Source of the DNA: Bryum argenteum
Lineage: Eukaryota > Streptophyta > Bryopsida > Bryales > Bryaceae
Assembly: GCA_037043015.1 (NCBI GenBank)
Contig: CM073321.1
Span: 41,932,420 to 41,996,419 of the forward strand
Reading direction: 5' to 3'
DNA length: 64,000 bases
Each line of letters starts with the position of its first letter. The first letter of the stretch is position 1. Positions 34,157 through 44,972 of this stretch are shown here, piece by piece. A program made the position numbers and the translations under genes. The notes under the pieces are model-generated. The model was not told the DNA's origin, did not search any database, and saw only the letters and a program-made list of their open reading frames with translations.

Positions 34157-35880
34157 ATGGGCCCTGCTCCACATGAGCCTTGGTTTAGAGACATCGAGAA
34201 GGAAGGCAAAGCGTCTGGGTCCTTCCTACAGTGCTCACTATGTCATGTAATTGTTTCGAAGAAGAAGAGTCGGAATTTGAGTCATTATGGGTACGAGAAG
34301 ATTCCTGGACATAGGGATTCGAGTTCTTCCCTTTGTCCAAAGCTGCCTAGGGAAATTAGGCAGTTATTTTTAAGATGTGGTGGGAAGTTCCCTCCATATA
34401 ACGGAGAATTGGAACTATTTCTCGGTGAATGTTCTCTCACTCCATCCACGGACGTTCCAGGTGCTTCAAAACATGACATTCCTGAAACCCCTAGGAGTGA
34501 CTCTTGTGTAGGGTCCTCGCTAGGCACCCCCATGAATTCAACAAATCTTTTGGTAGGGCCAACCTCTGCTTCTTCCATGCTTATGAGGGGAATTAAAGAT
34601 ACTCGCCCGATGTTTGGATCTATGAAGCAAACGAAGCAATCTTCAATTGAAGCTACTTTTGCAGAAGCGGATAGGCGGGAGTTGGATAAACTCTGGGCGA
34701 AATTTTTTTAGGAAGCAAATATACCATTCTCAGTAGCCCGCAATGATGCGTTCAAAGCTGCTGTGATGAAGACTGCGGGATTTCGAAAATCCTATGCTCC
34801 AACATCCTACCATAACATTCGGACAAGGTTGTTAGGAGAAGTAAAGACGGAGTTACAAAAGAAACTAGATAGTAGACTCTCTGAGAGCCTTCGGAAGTTT
34901 GGAGGAACTTTAACTATGGATGGATGGTCATTTGTGACTAGTCGCCCTTTGGTGAATGCGATGCTCGTGACTCAAGCCGGAGAGCTTTTTCTTGGTGCTG
35001 TCAATACTACTGGCCAAGACAAAACAGCGGTGTACATGTCAACTCTCATGTTGAAGTACATAGAACAAGTTGGACCAGAGAACATTGTTCAAGTATGCAC
35101 AGACAATGCTTCTGTAATGCTCAATGCCTCAAGAATAGTCCTTGAGAAATATCCGCACATTTTCATGCAAGGGTGTGCGACACATGCAATGGACTTGTTG
35201 TTGGAGGATTGGGGAAAGGCTGGATAGATGGCGAATACTTTGGTCATGGCGAAGGAAATGGTCAAGTTTATCAAGAGGCGACAAATGCCCCTAGCTGTGT
35301 TTCGTAAACACGAGGCGAAATTCAGCCTACTGATACCTGGGAAAACAAGATTTGCTAGTCAATTTATAATCATAGATCGCTTGTTGGAGGTGAAGATATC
35401 ATTGGAGCAAGTTGTTGTCGACCCTATGTTCACAGCCTATGCCTCGAAGAAGACGGTATGTGCTAGAGATAAGCTTATATTCTCACGTAAGGTCAAGAAG
35501 GTGGTGTTGAGCGATGAGTTTGGAAGCAATGCAAAAGACTACGGGATATGGTTGCCCCCGTGGTGTACGCTCTGAGAGATTTAAAGAATGTCAATGTTCT
35601 TCGTACTGCCACGGGGTTACAGCACATGCTTGGCACTTCCAAGTCGCATAATCGAAAATCTCTAACGGTTCCATTTGTTCCGCCTAAAAAACTGACGATC
35701 CCTGTTAATCTCCCCGAATTTGATACTTGGCATAAGTATGGGAATATACAATGTCCAGAGAATAAACCCAAGATCAAAGAGGAGGTTCCAAGCGATTATG
35801 AATATGATCCTACGGGATCTAGTGGAGCTGAAGTGAAGGGAGATAGCGATTATGAGCAATCCTCTGGTCCTGATGAGTAG
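34157..35880 (+). pseudogene. hAT-superfamily transposase, decayed and internally deleted
   Basis: Starts MGPAPHEPWFRDIEKEG. A BED-like finger (CSLCHVIV...HYGYEKIPGH, about residues 27-55) is followed by a linker and the DUF659-type RNase H core: TLTMDGWSFVTSRPLVNAM (34,910), VCTDNASVML (35,093) and MQGCATHAMDLLLED (35,165). In-frame stops at 34,709 and 35,225 (TAG) and a frameshift near 35,550. After LRDLKN (35,590) the hAT C-terminal dimerisation region is missing and the frame goes straight to an acidic C-terminal tail ending at 35,880. Family role is cut-and-paste transposition with 8-bp duplications; this copy cannot encode a working enzyme. I could not find its terminal repeats. Confidence 0.8.
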
Positions 35881-36211
35881 TTGAATTTCGCATCTTTATG
35901 TAGTATAGGTTCATAGGACTTATACTTATTATAGAAATTGTAGTTATAGTTTACTGTAGTACTTTATTGTTATACTCCAAATGCATTTGGAGATTCTATT
36001 GTCTACATGACTACATTTAATGTTTTAAAAATATTACATATATTTTTACATACTTGTCGACTTGTCGTACGATAGTCTTCACTCTCAAGCATGCAAAAGA
36101 AATGCACATTAAATCAAAAAGATTGTAACCCTTTACTTCAAAAATAAGGCCCCATGGATCAATGGTGGCATTTTCATCATTTTTAAAACAACAACCATAC
36201 AATCTAAAAAA

Positions 36212-36213
<2 letters not shown>

Positions 36214-36286
<73 letters not shown>
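36214..36286. repeat. (TA)n microsatellite
   Basis: About 36 uninterrupted TA units. It lies at the 3' end of the minus-strand gene that follows; the Tyr-Ile run it would encode is not credible protein. Confidence 0.95.
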
Positions 36287-36289
<3 letters not shown>

Positions 36290-36290
<1 letters not shown>

Positions 36291-39200
36291 TATATGTGGA
36301 ACTTAAGGTCCAACATCCGTTCTAACTTCAAATCAAGATCCATCCGATTGGCCAACTGAGGCACTGCGCGAGTACGCGGTCTTTGACTTGGACGGGCAAT
36401 TCGACCGCCCTCTTCATACTCTCGATCCACCGCTGCGATTTCGCCTCTCATCTCCGCCTGCCAACTATCCTCCCCATCGACGCCCGATTGCCTCTTCCGC
36501 TTTTTGCTCGGATCCACTTGTTTGTTACGTAAGATTTGCATGGCCTTCTCGATCTTTGCAACGACATCCTGTACAACACCTTCAAACTCATCCAATAATA
36601 GAAGTTGTGGGTCTTTTGGGTTTAAAAGACATTCTCTCCAAAATGTAATGGCGTCTTCGATACGCGTATCAAACTTCTTCACCGCATCCCAATAAGAGAC
36701 CTCCACATCTTCAAAAGAATTTTCCGGTATCGAAGTACGGTATATTGCGGCCTCCTCCAATTTCGCGAGTACCAGAGCTCTTCCAATTGGAGTATGATCG
36801 TACTTCTTGTACTCCTCACCAAAGCCTGTTGAATCGGTTATTTCGTGCCACGAACCATCTTCTCCCTTTTCCACTTTCTTTGGAGGAAATCGAAAGAAAC
36901 GGTTGTGTTCAACGCTCCAATGCCCTCCGAAATTACGACAAAACAATTCTCGTTGCTCATCACCTTCAATATTCCTCGCCCTGATCTCTATTTCATAATC
37001 TCGTGTCATCCAAAATAACTGATCATGATCCCACCAAATTGAATGGCTAGTTGGTGTTTTGATTCGGATGTACTCCAATTAAGAGCATTTCCCCAATCAG
37101 AGTAGTTTAGAAAATTTCTTCGGGTATTGATCCAATGGAAGATTCCATCGGTTGAACTCGTGCCCTGGTGGCATAAGATCTCGTATGCCCATCATCTTGT
37201 AGAATCTCGTGCTAAATGGAGAGCGACATACTCAGCATACCGATTTTGTCATCGCATATCGGCATATGCAAGTAACATGAAAGTTATGGCCACATTGGCC
37301 TAACGTGTATGCGCCCTCCGGACCAAAATTATGTAGGCACACCGCACATTTGTCTTTAAGTATTGCGGGAGGAGGGTCGCATGTGTTGATTACAATGCGA
37401 GCTGACTCTTGTAGGTGCGATGAGAATCTACTATACGGCGTCCAACCTTCCTCTATCTCCAAAGTCCAATCAACATCATTGTTTCATCCCATCTTAGAGT
37501 AGTTTGTACGCTCCATCATCTCTTCGATATCCCCCCAAAAAGTGACCTCTATGGGGTCATATCGTTTTTTCGATCTGTTTGTACAGAACTTCTCCAATGA
37601 AGCATCTACAACTTCACGTGATTCTTTTGATGTAGATGCAATCGATTTGAGATCTTTTTTTGCCCTCGAAACCAAGCTCCTCCTATCTTGAAGTCGATGA
37701 ACCCATCCCAACCATGGTAGTATGCGTAGGTGTAGGTGGAGACCTGCCTCTGTAGAATCTACCGTTTTGAAGGTTTTCCGTAATGCCTCCAATTCACCAA
37801 CTGCCTCATCTCTCTCTTTACTTGTAGCCTCCAACTTCATTGAGCATGCTTTTGCTTCCTCCTCCAATTTCGCAACTGTAACATCTCTCTCCTTCTTCAG
37901 TGCCGCGAACTCCATCGCCCATGCTCGTTGTCGCTCAATCTGTGCATCATCTATCTCCTTTTGTGATATTAACTTCAATTCCCCCGGAATTTCATCATCG
38001 TCATCATCGTCTATTTCGATAATGGTTTTTCCCTTATCTTCTTTACCATCCTCTTCACCAACCTCTTTGAGAGGAGATAAATCCCTGATATACGTCTTTC
38101 TCTTCTCTTCTTCACCATCTTCTTTACCACCCGAATCTATTTGTGAAAGAAAAAGACTATCAGAAGTCCCGATAATGGTCTTCCCCTTATCTTTATTACC
38201 ATCCTTTTCACCATCCTCTTTACCATCGTCTTTACCACCCGCATCACATTCTGGAACAACGTGACTACATGAAGCCCTCTGAGTGTCATTCTGTGATGGA
38301 ACATAGGTGAATTGGTCATCTTCTAAGTCTTCTACCGCATCCTTTTGGCGCATTGCTTCTTGGTACTTTGCCTCATACTTGCTAGCAGGACCTTGGCCAA
38401 ACAACCGCAATTCCCTGTAGAACTTGTCAAGGAGACGTTGCGTAATTTGCTGTTGTTTCTCCTGTTTCACAATGATTAGCTCAGTCTTCACTCAGTCCTT
38501 CAGTAGAGGATCAAACCAATCTACGAGTGCCTCAAAATTGTTGGCAGCTAGTAGAACGTTGGGCATGACACCTGCAAAACTATGAGCCATCCCCACAAAA
38601 CGAGGAGCCATATCCGCAAGTATTTCTGACCCCATCTTCAAGTTGTACCCTAGATTAGTTATCTGTTCACCCGTAGTCTCAGGCCAATGATTCCCTGGCA
38701 AACCTTCCTTTTTATCTACCTCATTGCACCAATCTGCCAAACTTTTTGCTTTTTTCATCCACTCATCCAATGTGTTATCCGGTACTTGATAACGCATATA
38801 CCTCTCGAACTTTGGCGCCGCACCCGCATCGAGATCCATGTCATCCATGGCAGAAGTTGGTGCTCTGGTTTCCCGTGGTTCACTTGGCCCTGCCTCCTCT
38901 GATGTTGGTACCGGGGTTTCACGAGGTTCTTCAACTACGTTTGCACCTTCGAGCCTATCAGTTATAGTTGGTTCTACGATTGGGGCATCCGTAGCAACCA
39001 TATTCCTTCCATCCTCCTAATGTGTCGTGGTTGTTGGAGGCGATTCCTTCTCCGCCGTCTCATGAGTTTTCCTCCTCAAGTACTGCATTAAGGCCTTTGT
39101 AGAGTTTGATTCTGGATCAAACCTATCAAGGATATCCTTTTGATTTCTCCCGATTCGAAGAGGATATGCACTACTCGCCGTGAATGTGCTCCAGTTCACC

Positions 39201-39676
39201 TTGCGCTTCAATATGAGCTCAGCATACACCATGCTCAAGAGCGTATATGAAAAATAACCCTTGCTTTTGGGACGAGTTCCAAACAATGCCACCCAAACTT
39301 CTTCAGCACGATGAAAGAAGTGATCATCCTTGCATGTTTGAGGGTTGCAAGTAAAAGTATTGGTATTAACTTTGTGACATTCTCGAGGCCAAAGTTTCCC
39401 AATGTGATACATCTTCACATATTTCTTGCACGTCGCCATTCTCCAGTATTCCTCCGTTTCATTGGCCCAACCGCTCTCAGCTTTGATGGCCTCATTATCC
39501 AAGATCTCGTAGTGCAACTCATGTCTCGCTCCTTTTGGTTTCACTCTCTTTGACGGTGTCTCATGTAAAACCAACTCAGTCCCCACCAATCCTGCGTTTG
39601 TGGTTTCTGTCGCAGGTGACCTCAAGGTCTGTTCAGAATCAGCTTCCATGTTCGTGTTATCAATATCCGTCGCCAT
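36290..39676 (-). pseudogene. Cys/His-motif plus RING-finger protein gene (copy 1), frame kept but six stops
   Basis: Probable start Met at 39,674-39,676 (MATDIDNTNMEADSEQT). One frame runs to about 36,290 across more than 3.3 kb, broken only by stops at 39,017 (TAG), 38,492, 37,484, 37,232 and 37,097 (TGA) and 37,079 (TAA). N-terminal motif TCKKYVKMYHIGKLWPRE followed by CKDDHFFHR is shared with the gene at 44,973. Middle: a charged coiled-coil-like region with EDGKEDKGKTI repeats. Then a RING-like cluster at about 37,205-37,348 (CAVC...CGHNFH.TC...C.VC). C-terminal part has FWRECLLNPKDPQLLLLDE and a basic KKRKRQ. RING fingers usually act in ubiquitin transfer; the whole protein is unknown to me. 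Some stops could lie in unrecognised introns. Confidence 0.6.
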
Positions 39677-39889
39677 GAAGAATAGGGAGTATTTAAAATA
39701 CCCCGAAGATATCCCAAGTATGCAAAAATTCGATGCAGCAGCCGCAAGTATCACGCTGACTTCCCCCCGCCACCACAAATGCAGCACACGAGAAGCTAAT
39801 GCCCACGGTTGCAGCTCAGTTGAGATGGATGAATACAAAGAGAAGTGAGGGGAAATGAGGCCCCAAAGGCCTTTTATCCCCCCTCCCTC

Positions 39890-40140
39890 CCAACCCTAGA
39901 GACCGGCCGCACGGACCGGTCGCTCGGCCAATCACGGCCGCGACCGATGCTTGCCGGCCGGTCCGGCCGACTAATCGTGGCCGGTCGATCCGGCCGATCG
40001 TGGCCAGTCGTTCGGGCCAGCCGGTCGCTGCCGACCGGCCACGATCGGCCGACCGATTACGGCCGACGGATGTGGCCGGCCGATCCTGGCCGCTCGATGT
40101 CGGCCGACCGATGCCGGCCGACCGATCTGGGCGGCCGCTG
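39890..40140. repeat. GC-rich palindromic block upstream of copy 1
   Basis: Dense GGCCGACCGAT, CCGGCCGAC and CGGACCGGTCG motifs, with an abrupt change to T/A homopolymers at 40,145. Lies just upstream of the minus-strand gene; a TATA-like GATAAAAGG (minus) is at about 39,870. Confidence 0.8.
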
Positions 40141-40780
40141 CGGTTTTTTTTTCAAATTTTTTTTTCAAATTTTTTTTAAAAAAAAAATAAAATAAAATAT
40201 ATATTCAGAAATCTTACATAGCATAGGATCCTTTTTTACTTCGCAAAGTTTTTTGTTATTTGATTCTCAATGATTATTACACACTGAAAAAAGGAATCCT
40301 ATGTTGATTTCTGAAATGCAATATATTATTTTCTCACGGATACATCTTAACTCTAAATTTTAAGTTCATAACCATTTTGAGTGGACTCTTTAAAGTGTAA
40401 ATCTTCACAAATTCATAGATGTTTCAAACAAAAGGCATTCATTTGGTTTCGAATCAATATCTTTCTTCTCTATTTTCCTTTTGTAATTTAATTGACCATT
40501 GGCTTCATGAATTAAACTTTTAACCACATGACCTACAACAGTAACTCTATTCCAATATTGCATGGTTTAGAATGTCAATTGGAGTATCCTCATCTTAATG
40601 TAGGACACTTATTTTGGAACTCATCCTAAAGAGTTATTCATACATCCTAAACCATAAACCACAAATCCTATCCACAAGTGATTTTATCCACTAGATACTC
40701 TAAATGAAGAAGAGATGCCTCTTTAAAATATTCTATTCTCAAAACAATCAATCGAAGGAAGAGTTAATTCAGAAATTACT
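40141..40780. repeat. Module B, first copy
   Basis: Direct repeat of 41,800-42,720. Shared landmarks in the same order: poly-T tract, CATAGGATCCTTTTTT, AAGGAATCCTATGTTGATTT, TTTTAAGTTCATAACCATTT, GTAACTCTATTCCAATATTG and ATCCACTAG. Divergence is visible but moderate. No coding potential. Confidence 0.75.
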
Positions 40781-41039
40781 AGAAATTGTGAAGATTAATT
40801 TTGTAATCTCTCAAGGCTACCCTTGTGAAATTGACAAACATTTTGACTTGGGTCACTTTGGAACTGAAGTAGTAAATTGTTCATGAACATATTTCCAAAA
40901 AAGAATTTCAAACAAAGACTAAATTTAACTGCCCTTAATGGACTTCAGCCCTAAATATTCTAGATGTAGGTTGTAAATTTGGAATTTGGATATGCAAATT
41001 TTACCACATGCACTTTGCGGTGTAAGGAGCACCTAGAAA

Positions 41040-41640
41040 AACTTTAATAAAAAATTATTACTTTTGACCTCTTCATATAAGCTGCCCAAAATAGGAAACC
41101 TCCACTTTGGTGTCCATGGATCTTTAGGGGTTAAGAAGGAATATTTTAACAGTAATAAATTAAGGTGTATAATCAAAAGCATGGTCTCTAACTTATAATA
41201 AGAATTGGCCCCATTGCCTTTGCTTTCCTTATAAACAAGGGCATCAACTCTCAATGCCTTCACAAATGAGAAAATTGACCACACTATATTGATTGTTAAA
41301 TGTTTACTTCGATTCAAGCCAATTGGGCACGACAACTCAAAAAGTGAGTGTATTGGCGTGGAGATTTGCTCGCCTTAACTCCCCTTGAAGAGAGTCCCTT
41401 ACTATGAATATATTTAAAGCCAAGAGTATCTTTATCATAAAAAATTCTCGCGTGGGACAAAGAGATATTCCCGACATTCTCTTGTCAGAAAATTCCCTGT
41501 CCATATTTAGACGCCACGTGGATCATACAGGCTAAATATAGTACTTTTGAAAATGCACGTATGCAAGGCGAGGAAGTGATCGAAGTTGTGCAAACGGGGA
41601 GTTTGGAGAGAGGCAAGAGGAGCAGGGGGAAGGGGGGACG
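41040..41640. repeat. Module A, first copy
   Basis: Direct repeat of about 44,060-44,515. Shared: AAGAATTGGCCCCAT, AACTCAAAAAGTG, TTAGACGCCACGTGGA, CAGGCTAAATATAGTACTTT and GCAAGGCGAGGAAGTGATCG, running into a GC-rich block. ACGCCACGTGG contains a G-box-type CACGTG, a plant transcription factor site; AGGCTAAATATAG is TATA-like. Confidence 0.75.
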
Positions 41641-41800
41641 CGGAAGGAGCGACCGACCGGTCGCCCGGGGGACGTGGTCGGTCTACAGACCGGTCGGCGG
41701 TCGCCGGACGCCAGGCCGGTCGCCGGTCGCTGGGCCGGTTGCCGGACGCCGGGCCGGTCGCACGCCCGCCCGATGGCGGCCAACCGATATGGGTGGCCGC
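41640..41800. repeat. GC-rich palindromic block between modules A and B
   Basis: CGACCGGTCGCCCGG and related repeats joined on the left to module A and on the right, via a long T tract, to module B. No gene follows it, unlike the blocks at 39,890 and 44,515. Confidence 0.8.
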
Positions 41801-42720
41801 AGTACATTTTTTTTTTTTTTTTTTTTTTGTAATTTTTTTTTCCTTAAATATATAACTAAAATAAGATAAAATTGCATAGGATCCTTTTTTTATTTCTCAA
41901 AGATTTCTGTTACTCGATTTTCAGTAATTACTACACAATGAAAAAGGAATCCTATGTTGATTTCTGAAATGCTAAGTATTCTTTTTTCACGGATACATTT
42001 GAACTTTAAATTTTAAGTTCATAACCATTTCGAGTAGACTCCATAAAAGTATAGATCTTCACGAATTCAAAGATTTTTCGTACAAACCCCAACTCATTAC
42101 TCATACGTTATGATCTATGAGGCTCTATGAATTAAACTCTGAGCCACATGACCTACAATAGTAACTCTATTCCAATATTGGTTTAAAATAGGCTATGAGA
42201 TTGAAGACTCTAGAATCATAATTTGTATGTAGATGTTGAATATTGTACCTATATATTCTTTGCAATAAATGTGTGATTTATTCCATGTCAATAACATCTT
42301 CAATCAAAAATGATAAATACAAAATAGATTATTTTGCACACATTAACTATGCGATGTAGAGAAGTGCAACTTGTATCCATGTAAAATATAATTGAGAACT
42401 ACACCATACATACATTAATCCATTATTTTACATCCACACACAATTGTGTTTGCAAAGCTTTGCAACACAAAAACTAGGATTAAAATGAAATCCACCCCAA
42501 ATCCTCAAGACCATAAACCCTAAACCCTAAACCCTATACCCTAAACCCTATACCCTAGAGGCCTACATAGTAATTCATACATCTTTAACCAAGAACTTAA
42601 AGTTTATCCACTAGAGAATGTATCCATTACATACTGTAAATGAAGAAGTGATGGCTCTTGAAAATATTCTATTCCCAAATCAATCAATCATAGTATACGA
42701 ATAATCAATTTGATATAACA
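41800..42720. repeat. Module B, second copy
   Basis: Matches 40,141-40,780 in order but carries extra sequence, including the telomere-like tract at 42,512-42,557. Confidence 0.7.
42512..42557. repeat. Interstitial telomere-like tract (CCCTAAA)
   Basis: Six tandem CCCTAAA / CCCTATA units. CCCTAAA is the common plant telomere repeat. Its presence here could mark double-strand break repair with telomerase or a degraded ancestral end. Confidence 0.8.
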
Positions 42721-44059
42721 TCTAATCCTAGTACTAATGTACTATACTTGTACAGTATCAAATATGCTTAAAAATTTAGAAGTTGATGCCATTATTGCCA
42801 AATGTTAAACACTTATAGGGTGGAATATTTTTTAAAATTTATTTGTCTCCCTATTTATTTCTCTTATTTTATGATTGCAAAAATAGTAACAATGAAAACT
42901 TATTTCAATTACCTTTGTAAGAGGGAAATAAGTAACTATACAAATCCATACAATAAGAATAATGCTACAATTAATCATATGTACTTGATTATATATATTC
43001 TCCTAGGTTAGTTGAAGGTTGTCAAACAAAAAATAGCGAATAATAGAATTAATTGTTTATGCACCATATTTTTTATAATAAGTACTACTAATTAGAATAC
43101 ACAACGATGGAGTAATTTACAAATACCCATCAATTAATATAGACCATACAATGTGGAAATGTTAAGGCCCAAATAGAAAGTCTAAATATTGACAAACTCA
43201 TTAAGACCAAAGTTATAAAAAGTAAATGCTCACACATGATCACCTACATTTCATATATACTTGGATCTCTCCAATGTGAGACATCAATATACTCTCCCCA
43301 AGGACTAGGTAAAAGTTATGGAATGTAATCAGAGGGGATTTAGGGCCACCTCAGGGTACACAATATGGGGCAAGTCATGAATGGGGGCCAAGACATGGCA
43401 AAATCTCCTAGTGAGAATGGATAAATTTTGACAAAAGTTGGGAGATAGAAGAAATGAATGTGAATCCATGGGAGCTTGCAATACTAGCACTCACCACTAT
43501 GAACTATGATGAAACCACCTAAATGCGGGAGGCAAAGATTCTTGCCTTTATAAAGATCTCACCTCCCTTGCATTTACATTATGTGTACATATTTAGGGTG
43601 CCCGCCTTTAGGCTTCTCCTTATAAAATTTGTATTTCTTTATGTGTGTGCTTTAAAAAAGCACATAAATAGGGTTAGCTTGTCTTTTTCTATTTCCTATC
43701 CGTGAAAAATAGTAACCCACTCCTTTCTCACACCAAGTATATAGATTCCCTCAATTTTCCTTAAGTGTACGAGAATAGGTGGTTTCACTATAAAGGGGCT
43801 ATGTCCAATATTTTTGGATATAGTTTATAATTTCAACCATAGGATCTTGAGTAAACTACCATATGTAGTAGTGTGAAATCTTCAACCGTTGGATCATCAC
43901 TAGATGCGAGATCATAACATTTGAAATTGAATATGAAACATTTTTTGGCCGTGACGATAAAAGACGAAATGGTGGCCATGGTTGTTAAGGTGTTAGGGAT
44001 GAATATTTCCAAAAAATAAAAAATAAAAAATAAATGTGTACAAAAAAAAAACATGGACT
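42721..44059. other. AT-rich spacer
   Basis: No gene I can support. Contains a hairpin-like TTTATGTGTGTGCTTTAAA / AAAGCACATAAA at about 43,637-43,668 and several TATA-like motifs (for example CTTTATAAAG at about 43,546). Might be remnant LTR or MITE sequence but no boundaries are visible. Confidence 0.4.
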
Positions 44060-44514
44060 CTAGTTAATAATAAGAATTGGCCCCATGGCCTTGGCTCTCC
44101 TTCTAGACATGGGCTTCAACTCCAAAGGACTTCACGACTCGGAAAATTGGCCCCACTAAATTGGTTGTTAAATGTATTGTTCAATTAAAGCTAATTCGGC
44201 AACATAACTCAAAAAGTGCGTGAATTGGCTTCGAGATTTGTTGGCCTTCCCTCCTCTTGCAAAGAGTCCCTTATTATAGATTTATTTAAAGCCGATAGTA
44301 TCTTTGTCATAAAACAATCCCGTTCATGACGAAAAGACATTCCCGACATTCCCTTGTCAGAACATTCCCTGTCCTTATTTAGACGCCACGTGGACCATAC
44401 AGGCTAAATATAGTACTTTTGAAAATGCAGGTATGCAAGGCGAGGAAGTGATCGAAGTTGTGCAAACGGGGAGTTTTGGGGTGAGGCAAGAGGAGGAGGG
44501 GGAAGGGGGGACGC
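44060..44514. repeat. Module A, second copy
   Basis: Direct repeat of 41,040-41,640, including the G-box ACGCCACGTGG and the AGGCTAAATATAG motif. Here it is followed by a GC-rich block and an actual gene. Confidence 0.75.
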
Positions 44515-44830
44515 GGAAGGAGCGACCGACCGGTCGCCCGGGGGACGTGCCCGGTCGCCGGTCGCCGGACCGGTCGACCGACCGGTCGCCGGTCGCCAGG
44601 CCGGTCGACGGACCGGTCGCCGGTCAGCCGGATCGGTCGGCCGGGATCGGCGGCCCCGATCGACCGATCGGCCGCGCCATCGGACGGCCCCGATTGACCG
44701 ATCGGACGTGCGACCCCGATCGGTCGTACCGGCCGGTCGCCGGCCGCCGGATCGCCGATTTGACGGCTGCCGGCCGGGATCGGACGGCCAATGCCAGCTG
44801 GCCAATGGCGTCCGATCCCGGTCGGCATAA
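44515..44830. repeat. GC-rich palindromic block upstream of copy 2 gene
   Basis: About 300 bp of CGACCGGTCG, GGTCGCCGG and GATCGGNCGG motifs. CGACCGGTCG is its own reverse complement. Same architecture as the blocks at 33,630, 39,890 and 41,640. Confidence 0.85.
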
Positions 44831-44833
44831 ATA
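44827..44833 (+). promoter_or_regulatory. TATA-like box of copy 2 gene
   Basis: ATAAATA at the edge of the GC-rich block, about 145 bp upstream of the probable start codon. Confidence 0.35.
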
Positions 44834-44972
44834 GGAGGAGAGGGGCTCATTGTCCCTCACTCTGGTGAACGAGCTGTACGTTGCGGCTTTTTTTAAAGCT
44901 GCATCGACTGCGTTACTCAGGGTCCTCGTGGGTCACCCACGCCCACACTGTGCATACTTGTTGCTGCTGGAA

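Noticed and set aside
36214..36286. C-terminal Tyr-Ile repeat of the minus-strand protein
   Set aside because: It is translated (TA)n microsatellite; the real C-terminus probably ends before it.
6682..39676. Reassigned stop codons (alternative nuclear code) to explain many in-frame TAG/TGA
   Set aside because: All three stops occur in-frame, intact frames in the same window end at TAA, TAG and TGA, and the affected genes are transposon-type; decay is simpler.
43141..43530. LTR or TRIM element starting TGTTAAGGCCC
   Set aside because: No matching second LTR, primer site or target duplication could be found in the window.
44379..44860. Overlapping open frames of up to 149 codons on both strands upstream of the copy 2 gene
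   Set aside because: They arise from the palindromic GC-rich block; Arg/Pro/Gly low-complexity in every frame.
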